Program-made: the position numbers and the translations under genes
Assembly: GCA_965236175.1 (NCBI GenBank)
Contig: CBDEAT010000005.1
Location: 44,463 to 108,462, forward strand
Length of the DNA: 64,000 bases
Direction of reading: 5' to 3'
DNA from: Fontibacterium universale
Lineage (GTDB): Bacteria > Pseudomonadota > Alphaproteobacteria > Pelagibacterales > Pelagibacteraceae
Notes under the pieces: generated by a model
The model's database searches: none
Told to the model about the DNA's origin: nothing
Seen by the model: only the letters and a program-made list of their open reading frames with translations
Part shown: piece by piece, positions 28,510 to 38,672 of the stretch
How the letters are laid out: each line of letters begins with the position of its first letter
Position numbering within the stretch: the first letter of the stretch is position 1

Positions 28510-29647
28510 TTCACTATACTCCTGCTGAAGTTATACACTTTAAAAACGTCATTTATATGTCGAATCTGATTATTTTTTAAGTAATTTTTAACGATTTTAC
28601 TATTTAAAATAGCTAGCAATTTGTTGGTTATATCGCCAAAAGTTATCTTATTTTCTAAAAATTTTTGCACTAAAATTTCATTAAGTGCATTAATTAAAAT
28701 AAAACCTTTTTGATTAAGAATATTTTTAACTTTTAAAATTTTAAGTGAAGGATTTCTTTTAGAATTTGCTTTAATGAAAGTTAATTTATTTTGAGATAAA
28801 AATTCAAAATCATTATTTTTGTGATTATAAAAATTATTATACAAAGAATTTGCAATTGGTATTTTCATATCATTATAATGATACAGCATAGATGAAAGAC
28901 CATTTTTAAATTCAATAACTGCATGAACTAAGAGATTGAGGGTGTATAATTATTTTGAATTTATTAATTGGTAGATTAAATATTAATGAAGCTTCTATTA
29001 CTTCTAAAACTTTATTCATTAAATTAGCTGAATCAATTGATATTTTTTTACCCATTTTCCAATTTGGGTGCTTTGCATGCTTGTGCGGGTGTAACTTTAT
29101 TTAAATTAATTTTTTTTTCAAAAAAAGGTCCTCCAGATGCTGTAAGGTAAATATCTTTGATAGTGTTTATATTTTTATTCTTGATTAAATTATCTATGGA
29201 AAAATGTTCTGAATCAATTGGGGTAAAATGACAATTATACTTTTTTAATTCCTTTAAAATAAACTTCCATCCACAAATTATACTTTCTTTATTTGCAATT
29301 AAAATTTTTTTAGAAAACTTAATAATATTAATCGTAGGTATCAGACCAGCTATCCCAGAAATAGCAGCCACTGTGATATCAAATTTTATTTTTTTTAATA
29401 AAAGAAGATCATCAATTAAATTGATTTTATTAGCTTTGCAAAAAATTCTAAGTTTCTCCTGAAAATAAAAATTATTTGAATAAATATATTTAGGTTTAAA
29501 TTTTTTTGCCTGTGTAATGAGTAATTTAACATTATTATTTCCGCTTAACAAAACTACATTAAAGTCTTTCTTATTTTTTGATATAATTTCTAAAGTAGTT
29601 TTACCTATACTGCCGGTTGATCCTAAAATACAAATTTTTTTTTTCAT
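28506..29647 (-). CDS. dxr: 1-deoxy-D-xylulose 5-phosphate reductoisomerase (two frameshifts)
   Basis: First committed MEP-pathway enzyme; makes the substrate of ispDF at 5.6 kb. The N-terminal part has ILGSTGSIGKTTLEII for NADPH, ILIANKESIICG and DSEHFSI with metal ligands, and LTASGGPF; the later part reads KMGKKISIDSANLMNK, IIIHPQSL, then KIPIANSLYNNFY and LNEILVQKFL. Extra bases at about 29071 and 28929 separate the pieces. Corrected length is 380 codons. Starts at a TAATG overlap with cdsA and ends overlapping the bamA start. Confidence 0.92.
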
Positions 29648-30259
29648 TAGATTAGAAAATATCCAAAAATAAATATCCAGATTAGTCCATCTACTCTATC
29701 CAAAAAACCTCCATGTCCTGGAATAAAATTAGAAGTATCCTTCTTGTTGTTAATTCTTTTTATATAAGACATTAAAATATCTCCGATTTGTCCTGTAATG
29801 GATAATAAAAACTGAAATAAAAATATATTAAAATTTAATATATAATTAGTATCTAAAAAAAAAATTAAACAAGCAAATTGACTTAACATTAATGAACCAA
29901 ATGCTCCTGACCATGTTTTGTTAGGACTAATTTTAATTAATTTTGGACCCCCAAATAATTTTCCAAATATATAGCCTCCTATATCCGTCAGCCAGGCTAT
30001 AAGAATTAGCCATAAAAATTTTAAATTATAATCTTGTAAATTATATATTGTTATTAACGAAAGAAAAAAAAATGATAAAATTAACTAATCCGAATAAGTA
30101 AATATAATTTCTTTTATTAGAAATTTTATTCCATTCATAAACACAAAATAAACAAACTATTACGATCAATATATTAGAGAATATTTTTTGATAGAGCAGA
30201 ATGTAAATAATTGGAAAGGCTAATAAAGAAATAATAAATCTCTTTTTAAAATTACTCAT
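29647..30259 (-). CDS. cdsA: phosphatidate cytidylyltransferase (one-base frameshift)
   Basis: Makes CDP-diacylglycerol for phospholipid synthesis at the inner membrane. Several hydrophobic segments precede AWLTDIGGYIFGKLFGG and the C-terminal CdsA signature SYIKRINNKKDTSNF followed by IPGHGGFLDRVDG. The frame breaks in a T run read at 30064-30072; skipping one base there restores 203 residues. A good Shine-Dalgarno (GGAGGT) lies before the start. The protein is shorter at the N-terminus than the E. coli enzyme, as in other alphaproteobacteria. Confidence 0.92.
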
Positions 30260-30294
30260 TTATACCTCCAAATTTTCTTTTAATATTAGTAAAT

Positions 30295-30940
30295 TTATCT
30301 AACAATTTTTTTTAAATCTGAAAAACTAAAATCAGGCCAGTTTTTATTTAAAAAAAATAATTCTGCATACGAAAGTTGCCATAGCAGAAAATTGCTTAAT
30401 CTTTTATTTCCACCTGTTCTTATAAGAATATCAGGATCAGGTATATTTTTTGTGTATAAATTATTAGAAATTAATTCTTCATTAATTATTTTTTTTTTAT
30501 TTTTTAAAATATTTTTAAAAGCATTTATTAATTCTGATTTTGCTCCATAATTAAATGCAAATATAACTGTTATTGCATTATTTTTTTTGGTTTTTTCTTG
30601 AATCTTTTTTATAATTAGGTTTTAAATCTTTTGGAATATTTATTAAATCTCCAATAAATTTAATTCTAATGTTATTCTTATTTAGTTTATTAAAATTTTT
30701 TTTATAAAAATATTTAAATAAATAGAAAAGATAATTTATTTCTTTCTTAGGCCTATTCCAATTTTCTGTTGAAAAAGTATAAAGAGTTAAATATTTAATT
30801 TTTAACTTAATACAATGTTCAATAACTTTATTGATATTTTGAAGTCCATAATAATGACCCTTATTTCGATCATTATATTTTTTTAGACCCCAACGACCAT
30901 TGCCATCCATGATAATGGCGATATGGGATGGCAAGATCAT
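30295..30940 (-). CDS. uppS: undecaprenyl diphosphate synthase (one-base frameshift)
   Basis: Builds the C55 carrier lipid for peptidoglycan and LPS from isoprenoid units. Motifs: PSHIAIIMDGNGRWG with the catalytic Asp, GHYYGLQNINKVIEHC, LTLYTFSTENWNRP and, after the frame break, PDILIRTGGNKRLSNFLLW, QLSYAELFF and WPDF. One extra base at about 30615-30616 splits it. Corrected length 214, slightly short of the typical 240. Start overlaps the frr stop by three bases. Confidence 0.92.
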
Positions 30941-31486
30941 ACCTTTAAGATTTCAACTTCTTTTTCGCTTAATTTTTTATCAATCTCTGCAATTTTGAGA
31001 TCTGTAATTTTCTGAACTTCATTAGAATTTTTCTTTAAATCATCTTCGCTTAAATTGTTATCTTTTTGTTCTTTTTTTAGTTCTTCCAATGAATCTCGTC
31101 TAATATTTCTTATAGCCACTTTGGCTTTCTCAGCTATAGTTTTTAAAACTTTTATTAATTCTTTTCTTCTTTCTTCTGTAAGTTTTGGAATTGCAATTCT
31201 TAATAGTTGCCCATCAACAAGTGGATTTAAATTTAAATCCGAAGTTCTGATTGCTTGATCTACTGCGCCAACATTTGCTTTATCCCACACTTGAACATTA
31301 ATCATTTGTGGCTCTGGAATAGAAACAGTTGCTAATTGGCTTATTGGCATTTTCTGCCCATAAACCTCAACCCTAACTCCATCCAACATTTTAGGATTTG
31401 CTCTTCCTGTTCTAACAGTTGATAATTCTTTTGAATATGAGCCAAGAGATAAATTCCATTCTCTCTTCTATTTTTTTAATAATCAT
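30937..31486 (-). CDS. frr: ribosome recycling factor (one-base frameshift)
   Basis: Splits post-termination ribosomes with EF-G. The N-terminal IIKKIEERME and SYSKELSTVRTGRANPKML are in one frame; the rest, DGVRVEVYG, PISQLATVSIPEPQM, IAIPKLTEERRKELIK and IRNIRRDSLEELKK, in another. An extra base in a short A/T run at 31451-31453 explains it and gives 182 residues. It follows tsf by a single base; pyrH, which usually sits between them, is absent. Confidence 0.93.
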
Positions 31487-31487
31487 T

Positions 31488-32408
31488 TTAAGCTCCTGCT
31501 AATGATTTTACTTCTTCGTTAAAGTCAGTTTTTTTAACTTCAATACCTTCTCCAACTTTATATTTTATAAAAGATTTAATAACTAAATTCTGTTTAATTT
31601 CTTTTCCAAAATCAACAACTGCCTGCTCCACTGTAATATCCTGATTATGTATCCATTTTTGACCCATTAAACGTGTTATCAGAGATAACCTTCTTTAATT
31701 TTCCTATTAAAATCTTATCAATCATATCATCTTTTTTACCCTGATTTTTAAGCTCTTCTTTTAAAATTTCTTTTTCTTTATTAATAAAATCAAGGCTCAA
31801 ATCCTTCTCTGATAAAGACATTGGCGACATCGCTGCAATATGCATACAAACTTTTCTTGAAAAATCTAAAACTTCTTTATTTTTACTCTCGCAATCAATT
31901 GAAATTAAAACTCCAATTTTTCCCATATTTTCGCTTTGTTGATTATGAATATAATTTGCAACAACTCCTTTAGAGTTTTCTAAATTAAGCAATTCTTCTA
32001 ATTTTAATATTTTCACCAATCTTTGCGATTAAGATTAACTAATTCATCTTTTATTAAATTATTATTAATTTTTGCATTTGATAAAGTTTCTAAATTAAAA
32101 TTATTAGCTAGTGCAATCTTAGAAACTTCTGAGCAAAAATTTATAAACTCATTATTTTTTGCAACAAAATCTGTTTCAGAATTAATTTCTAATATACAAG
32201 CTTTAGAACTGTTCGTAGCAATTACAGCTAATCCTTCTGCAGCATCTCTCGATGATTTTTTAGCAGCTTTAGTAATTCCTTTTTTACGTAAATATTCAAT
32301 GGACTTTTCAATATCAAAATTATTTTCTGATAAAGCAGTTTTGCAATCTTGAATACCAGCTCCTGTTAATTCTCTAAGTTCTTTAACTTTTGCTAAATTG
32401 TCAGACAT
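31488..32408 (-). CDS. tsf: translation elongation factor Ts (three frameshifts)
   Basis: Nucleotide exchange factor for EF-Tu. N-terminal KVKELRELTGAGIQDCKTAL and YLRKKGITKAAKKSSRDAAEGL, and EINSETDFVAKN are clear. It continues as GENIKIRR, LLNLENSKGVVANYIHNQ, NMGKIGVLIS and NQDITVEQAVVDFGKEIKQN to a C-terminal SLAGA. Extra bases at about 32019-32020, 31993-31994 and 31656-31660 split it. Corrected length 305. It lies 12 bases after rpsB. Confidence 0.92.
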
Positions 32409-32420
32409 TGAATAAACTTA

Positions 32421-33219
32421 TTAATTTTTTAAAGCTTCTTCTTTGTTAACAGAATCTTTCTTAGCTTTAATTTTTATAGTTTCTTTAGCAACTTTTTTAG
32501 GTTTTTCTTCCTCAAATAGGCTCAACTATTTTAATATTTTGTTTTGCATCTAAAATAGTTTTTTTAGCTAAATCACAATAAAGATTAATTGATCTTCTGG
32601 CATCATCATTTCCTGGTATTGGAAAATCGATATCGTCTGGATTAGAATTGCTATCAACAATTGCAACAATTGGAATTTTTAATTTTCTAGCCTCAGCAAT
32701 TGCTAAAGATTCAATATTTGTGTCGATAACAAATAGCATATTAGGAACACCTCTCATGTCAGCTATTCCGCCTAGTGATCTATTTAATTTATCACGCTCA
32801 AGGCTCATCTTAATAAGTTCTTTTTTTGTAAAGCCTTTATTTTCTTTATTAAGCTCTTCAGTAAGTTTTTTTAATCTTCGAATTGAATTGCTAATAGTCT
32901 TCCAGTTCGTCAACATTCCACCTGGCCATCTATGATTAACAAAAAATTGTCCAGTTTCTTTAGCAACTTCAGCAATCAACTCACTTGCTTGTTTCTTTGT
33001 TGAAACGAATAAAATTTTGCCACCAGAAGCCACACATTTGTGCATTTCTAGCATTGCATTGTTAAGTAATTTTACTGTTTGAAGTAAATCAATAATGTGA
33101 ATTGAGTTTTTTTCTCCAAAAATAAATTTCTTCATTTTTGGGTTCCATCTAAAAGTCTTGTGACCTAAATGTACGCCAGCTTCTAAAAGCTCTTTTACAG
33201 ACGCAGCAGGTATATTCAT
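32421..33219 (-). CDS. rpsB: 30S ribosomal protein S2 (one-base frameshift near the C-terminus)
   Basis: Small-subunit protein S2. VKELLEAGVHLGHKTFRWNP, PKMKKFIFGEKNSIHIIDL, FFVNHRWPGGMLTNWKTI, PNMLFVIDTNIESLAIAEA and PIPGNDDARRSINLYCDL are the hallmark segments. One extra A/T at 32514-32516 cuts the frame after KIVEPI; the corrected frame adds a Lys/Glu-rich tail and ends at 32421 (265 residues). The Shine-Dalgarno GGAG is within a predicted leader pseudoknot. Confidence 0.95.
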
Positions 33220-33225
33220 TTTTTT

Positions 33226-33295
33226 CTCCGGTTATTTCCACCACAGTTTCTGCCTTTATTGGACCGGGGGGTATTGCTACCCACAACTGTGTGCG
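33226..33295 (-). promoter_or_regulatory. structured rpsB leader RNA with a pseudoknot over the Shine-Dalgarno
   Basis: On the transcript (minus strand), CACAGTT (33285-33291) pairs with AACTGTG (33242-33248). Inside it is a hairpin with stem GGGTA/TACCC (33269-33273 and 33278-33282) closed by the GNRA tetraloop GCAA. CCGGT (33263-33267), in the loop of the outer helix, is complementary to ACCGG (33228-33232), which lies outside and overlaps the Shine-Dalgarno GGAG (33226-33229). The result is an H-type pseudoknot that would hide the ribosome-binding site. This fits S2 repressing its own operon. Base pairs are seen directly; the function is inference. Confidence 0.7.
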
Positions 33296-33343
33296 AATTT
33301 TTTAGGGTTTTATATAAAAATCTAGGAAAAACACAAGTGAATA

Positions 33344-36300
33344 CTAGTGAATTTTACACTCAAAACCTGAGCTATTTAAAACACTGACTATAGAAGCATC
33401 AATTAATTTGTTGGTTTTAAGATTAAAGGCATAGTTTTTATCTTTAGAGTTCATTCTGATTAAAACTTTAGTATCGCCACCATCTTTTAAAATTTTCTTC
33501 AGTTCATTTATACTTTCAAAATTCTTAATAATAATCTCAGCGCTATTAATTTTTGCTTCTTTTATAGAATTAATCTCAGTTAATTTTCTAGTGGTTATTC
33601 TTGTTGTTCCATTTGTCATTTTTTCTTTAACAATATTAATTAAAAAAGAATTTCCTGGAATCATTTTATCTCTATTAGCAAGTAGGATCTCTGAAAAGAT
33701 AAAAAGTTCATACATTCTGCTAAGATCACTTAATTTAATAATTGCAAACGGTTGTCCCTTTGCTGTTTTCTTTTCTTGAACCGCCATTAAAGTTCCTGAA
33801 AGAACAAATTCTTTATTTAAATCATTTTCGGATATGTCAGAAAATCTTTTAACGTTATAAGTTTTTAATACTTTCTCGTAATTTAACAGTGGGTGTTCGC
33901 TAATAAAAAAACCAACAGACTCAAACTCATTTTTCATTTTTTCATTCTGATTCCAAAAATCTTTTTTATTTACAAAACTTTCTAAGGATGGAAGTTTACT
34001 GTTTTTATCATTGCCAAATAGACTGTCTTGTAAAAGATTTGCTTCTTTGTAATTTTTAGAAATCTTAATAATCTCTGGAACAGCATCAAATAAGAATTTA
34101 CGATTAGTTTCCAAGCAATCAAAGGCTCCAGATTTAATCAAACCTTCCATTTGAAGTTTATTAATTAACTTTGAATCAATTCTTAAAATAAAATCTTCTA
34201 AGGATTTAAATGGACCATTATTTTTTCTATCAGCAATGATTTGATTAACTGATTCATAGCCAACCGCTTTAATTGCAGCCAATGCATAATAAACTTTGTT
34301 TTCTCTAACGACGAAATCTGCAAAAGATTGATTAATCGAAGGCAAAACAACATCAATATTTAATCGTTTTAATTCTTCATAAAACTCATTTAATTTATCT
34401 GTATTAGCCAAATCCAAATTCATTGAAGCTGCTATAAAATAGAATGGATAATGAGTTTTTAAATAAGCAGTTTGATAAGCAATCAATGCATAGGCTGCGG
34501 CATGACTTTTGTTAAATCCATATTGCGCAAACTTTTCAACTAACTGAAATATGTAAACTGCTTGATCTTTAGTAATTCCATTTTTAACAGCCCCTTCTAT
34601 AAAATCTTTCTTCTGTCTTTCCATTTCAGCTGATTTTTTCTTACCCATAGCTTTTCTTAAAATGTCAGCTTTGCCAGCTGAAAAACCTGAAAGGGATTGC
34701 GCGATCTGCATCACTTGCTCTTGATAAATAATAACTCCGTAAGTCTCTTTTAAAATATGCTCAATTTTTGGATGAAGGTAATCAGGCTTTTCAATACCGT
34801 GCTTACAATTGTTATATTTGGAAATATTCTGCATTGGACCTGGTCTAAAAAGAGCAACTAACGCAATGATATCTTCAAATTTGTTAGGCTTCATTTGCTT
34901 TAAAACCTCTCTCATTCCAGCACTCTCTAATTGAAACACTCCCATAGTTTCACCTGAACATAAAAGTTCAAAAGTTTTAGGATCATCAAGGGGAAGATCT
35001 TTTAAATTTATATTGATGTTATTTTCTTTAAGAGAATTAACTGTCTTTTTAATAACCGTAAGTGTTTTAAGACCTAAGAAATCAAACTTAACAAGTCCAG
35101 CATTCTCAGACCACTTCATATCAAACTGCGTTACTGGAATATCATGATCTGAACCAAAATCTTTATATAGAGGAACTATCTCTTCAATTTGTCTATCTGC
35201 AATAACTATGCCTGCTGCATGGGTTGCAATATTTCTATAAAGTCCTTCAAGTTTAATTGCTAATTTAATTAATTTATCAATCTTAACATCGTTCTTTTGT
35301 GCCTCTTGAATTCTTGGCTCAAGCGCCACAGACTCTTGTAATGAAAGAGGTCTTGATGGATCGAAGGGGATCATTTTTGAAAGGGAATCTACAACACTAT
35401 AAGGAAGACCAATAACGCGACCAATATCACGGATTGCCATTCTGGCTTGAAGTTTTCCAAATGTAATAATTTGTGCAACTCCGCCTTTGTATTTATTTTT
35501 TACATAATTAATTACTTTGTCTCTATCTTCCTGACAAAAATCGATATCAAAATCTGGAATTGAAATTCGGTCTGGATTTAAAAAACGTTCAAAGATTAAT
35601 CCAAATTTAATTGGATCTAATTCAGTAATAGATAATGCCCAAGCAACTAAAGATCCAGCTCCTGATCCCCTTCCAGGACCTACAGGAATATTATTATTTT
35701 TAGCCCACAAAATATAATCAGAAACAATTAAGAAATAACCAGAAAATTTCATCTGGCTAATCATTTTCACTTCATAATTTAATCTATCTACATAAATCTT
35801 TTTAGTTTCTTCAATTTGTTTTGGATCAGTTAATATTTTTTAAAATAACTTCTTTTAATCTTATCTCTAATCCCTTTTGAGCTAACTCCTGAAGTACAGC
35901 ATCAACATTTTTCTCAGTTGAAGAGGTTGTGGTAAAGTTTGGAAGTAAGGGTTTGCTTGGTAACGGTCGATAAAGGCATTGATATCTTAAGTTATGATTG
36001 TTTTCTAAAGCATCAGGCAAATCAGCAAATAGTTTAAGCATTTCTTCATTACTCTTAAGATAATGCTGATCTGAATAACTAATTCTATTTTTATCCTCCA
36101 CATAAGCTTTTTGACCAATACAAATATATGCATCGTGCGCCTCATACATATCTTGATGAATATAAAAAACTTCTTGTGAGGCTATAATTGGAACTTTTAA
36201 AGACTTTGAATTACTAATTAAAAAATTTTCTATTCTGTCTTCATTAACCTCATTATGTCTTTGTATTTCAAAAAATAGATTATCTTTAAAAACAGACTTT

Positions 36301-36770
36301 AATTTACTTACATTATTTAAAAATATTTTATCCTGGTTATTAAGAATAAGCTGAGAAGTTAAGGTGTGATTTCCTCCTAATAAAACAAAGAGACCACTAC
36401 TGTAGTCTAATAGATCTTTAATTGAACAGTGAGGCGCATCAGTTGCGTTAATATCAAGATACGACTTAGAGGAAAGTTTTAATAAATTCTTATAACCTTG
36501 TTCATTCTTTGCAATCAGTGAAACTTTACCAATAATATTGTCAGTCTTTATATTAAGCTGAGTACCAATAATTGGATGAACTCCAACTTTTGATAATTCC
36601 TCTGAAAACTCTAAAGCTCCACTTAAATTGTAAGAGTCAGATATTCCAAGGGATAAAAATTTTGAAAGTTTTGCATACTTTGCTAACTCCTCAATTTTAA
36701 CTGCTCCTTCGCAGATTGAATACTGAGTGTGAATTTTAAAGTGGTTAAAAGTAATATCTTTGAGACTCAT
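33344..36770 (-). CDS. dnaE: DNA polymerase III alpha subunit (one-base frameshift)
   Basis: Replicative polymerase. N-terminal PHP domain (FNHFKIHTQYSICEGAVKIE, ALGISDS-type segment LGISDSYNLSGALEFS), then the polymerase core after the break: FSGYFLIVSDYILWAKNN, PVGPGRGSGAGSLVAWAL, PDFDIDFCQEDRDKVINY with catalytic aspartates, THAAGIVIA, FGFNKSHAAAYALIAYQTA, and a C-terminal OB region. One extra A/T at 35830-35831 separates the two parts; corrected length is 1141, normal for DnaE1. It is followed upstream by lolD, five bases away. Confidence 0.95.
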
Positions 36771-36774
36771 TTTT

Positions 36775-37455
36775 CTATTTCAAAATTCTAACATTAGAAT
36801 CTTGAATAGCTAACTGAATATCTGCTTTATCTGATAATTCTCTATTGTGAGTTGCAAAAACAATTAATCTTTCTTTTGATTTTAAACTTAAAAGTATTTC
36901 AAAGACTTCATTTGCGGTTTTGCTATCTAAATTGCCTGTTGGTTCATCTGCCAAAATAAGTTCAGGCTCATTTATTAAAGCTCTTGCGATTGCAACACGC
37001 TGCTGCTCTCCACCTGATAATTCATGAGGGTAATGATTTAATCTTTCTTTTAAACCAAGTTTTGAAAGTAAGCTTTCAGCTTTATTAAAAGATTCATTCT
37101 TATCTAAATTATTAATTAATAAAGGAAGAATAACGTTATCTACTGCTCGAAGATCAGAAATCAAATTATTAAATTGATAAACTATTGAAATACTTTTTCT
37201 TCTATAAATTGTTTTTTCATTATCTTTTAAATTAATTAAGTTAACATCGTTAAAGAAATATTCACCCTGATCAACAGTCTCTAGTAATCCTAAAATATGC
37301 AAAAGTGTAGATTTGCCAGAACCAGAAGGACCTACTAATGATACAATATTATTTTTGCTTAAAGATAAATTAACACCATTTAAGACTTGAATATTTTTAC
37401 TAGCATCAATGTATTTCTTTTGAATATTTTTTAACTTTAAAAAATTATCAGTCAT
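36775..37455 (-). CDS. lolD: lipoprotein-releasing system ATP-binding protein
   Basis: ATPase of the LolCDE transporter that extracts lipoproteins from the inner membrane. The 226-residue ABC protein has Walker A GPSGSGKST, Q-loop VYQFNNL, signature LSGGEQQRVAIARAL, Walker B LILADEPTGNLDS and the H-loop ATHN. It overlaps the permease gene by eight bases. A general MacB-type ATPase is the alternative but the neighbour makes LolD the better call. Confidence 0.93.
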   Translation of the reverse strand: MTDNFLKLKNIQKKYIDASKNIQVLNGVNLSLSKNNIVSLVGPSGSGKSTLLHILGLLETVDQGEYFFNDVNLINLKDNEKTIYRRKSISIVYQFNNLISDLRAVDNVILPLLINNLDKNESFNKAESLLSKLGLKERLNHYPHELSGGEQQRVAIARALINEPELILADEPTGNLDSKTANEVFEILLSLKSKERLIVFATHNRELSDKADIQLAIQDSNVRILK

Positions 37456-38671
37456 ATTTTAATCCTTTGATTGGATTAAGTTTAGATGCTGAAATTGCAG
37501 GATATAAACTTGCAAAAAAAGTAATTAATACTGAAAAAAAACAGATAATAAGAACTGACTTATAATCTATTAATGATGGCATCTTGCTTAAAAAATAAAT
37601 CTCAGGAGGAAAAACTCTCACTTGAAAAACAAAGCTTACAAATTGTCTAATAGCTTCAATGTTATGAGCAAAAACTATGCCAAGAATTACTCCAAATATA
37701 GTTCCCGTAATTCCAATAAAGGATCCCATAATAAAAAATATTTTTGATATTGAAAACTTAGACATTCCAAGGGTATTAAAAATTGCAATCTCTTTAGTTT
37801 TATTTTTAACCAAGATGGTCATTCCAGTTACAATATTAAATGCAGCAACAATAATAATAAGGGTTAAAATAATAAACATCACATTACGCTCAACTAACAA
37901 TGCATCAAAGAATGTTTGGTTATTATCTATCCAAGTTGTGAAGTAATAATTTTGAAAATTTTTCTGTAATTCTTTTTTATAAAGATCTACGTTATTAACG
38001 TCCTTAATTTTAATATCTACAGAGATAAGATTTTTATTATTTTTAATAAATTCTAAAGCATCGTTATAGGGAATAAAAACGTAGTTATAATCTAACTCTG
38101 ATACTCCGCTTGAGAATGTAGAGGCTACTTTATATGTAAATTGTTGGGGTAATTTTCCAAATGGTGTTGAAACATTATTTGCAGAAAGCACATTAATCTT
38201 ATTGTTTTTTGCAATTCCAAGCTTATCCGCTAATGCAGTGCCAATGATAACAGAGCCCTTCTCATACCCAGACAGCTCCTTAATAAACTCATCTTTAAGC
38301 AAATCTTCTTTATTAATTCCAATAATTCCAATTCCAGAATTAGTTCTTTCTGAAACTAACAAACCTTGAGCTTTAATAACTTTTCTGATGCTTTTAACTT
38401 CAATTTTTCTCTCATTAAAAAACTGAGTTAATTTAGGAATATTCAACTCATCATTACCAACTGAATGAACAATAATATGTGGATTAAACTTTAAAAGTTT
38501 ATCAAATAATTCAGCGCGAAACCCATTCATTACTGACATAACAATAATAAGGGTTGCAACCCCAATAGATATTCCAAGAAAAGAAAAAATTGAGATAATC
38601 TTTAAAAAACTATCTTTTTTTTTAGATCGAATATAATTTTTAATTATTAATAACTCAGCAGCGGAAATCAA
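37448..38671 (-). CDS. lolC: lipoprotein-releasing system permease (LolC/LolE)
   Basis: Membrane subunit of the Lol release complex. The 407 residues have an N-terminal segment (about 24-48, FSFLGISIGVATLIIVMSVMN), a large periplasmic domain (about 50-265), and three C-terminal membrane segments (about 268-290, 312-340, 370-395) ending in SKLNPIKGLKYD, as in LolC/E. Alphaproteobacteria often have a single such gene acting as a homodimer, which would also fit here. It lies one base downstream of proS. Confidence 0.9.
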   Translation of the reverse strand: MISAAELLIIKNYIRSKKKDSFLKIISIFSFLGISIGVATLIIVMSVMNGFRAELFDKLLKFNPHIIVHSVGNDELNIPKLTQFFNERKIEVKSIRKVIKAQGLLVSERTNSGIGIIGINKEDLLKDEFIKELSGYEKGSVIIGTALADKLGIAKNNKINVLSANNVSTPFGKLPQQFTYKVASTFSSGVSELDYNYVFIPYNDALEFIKNNKNLISVDIKIKDVNNVDLYKKELQKNFQNYYFTTWIDNNQTFFDALLVERNVMFIILTLIIIVAAFNIVTGMTILVKNKTKEIAIFNTLGMSKFSISKIFFIMGSFIGITGTIFGVILGIVFAHNIEAIRQFVSFVFQVRVFPPEIYFLSKMPSLIDYKSVLIICFFSVLITFFASLYPAISASKLNPIKGLKYD

Positions 38672-38672
38672 T

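Noticed and set aside
23550..32520. Reading the broken lpx-bam-dxr-cdsA-uppS-frr-tsf-rpsB genes as real pseudogenes
   Set aside because: Protein conservation is intact on both sides of every break, all shifts are of the same one-base kind, and the genes are essential together. Error explains this better than decay.
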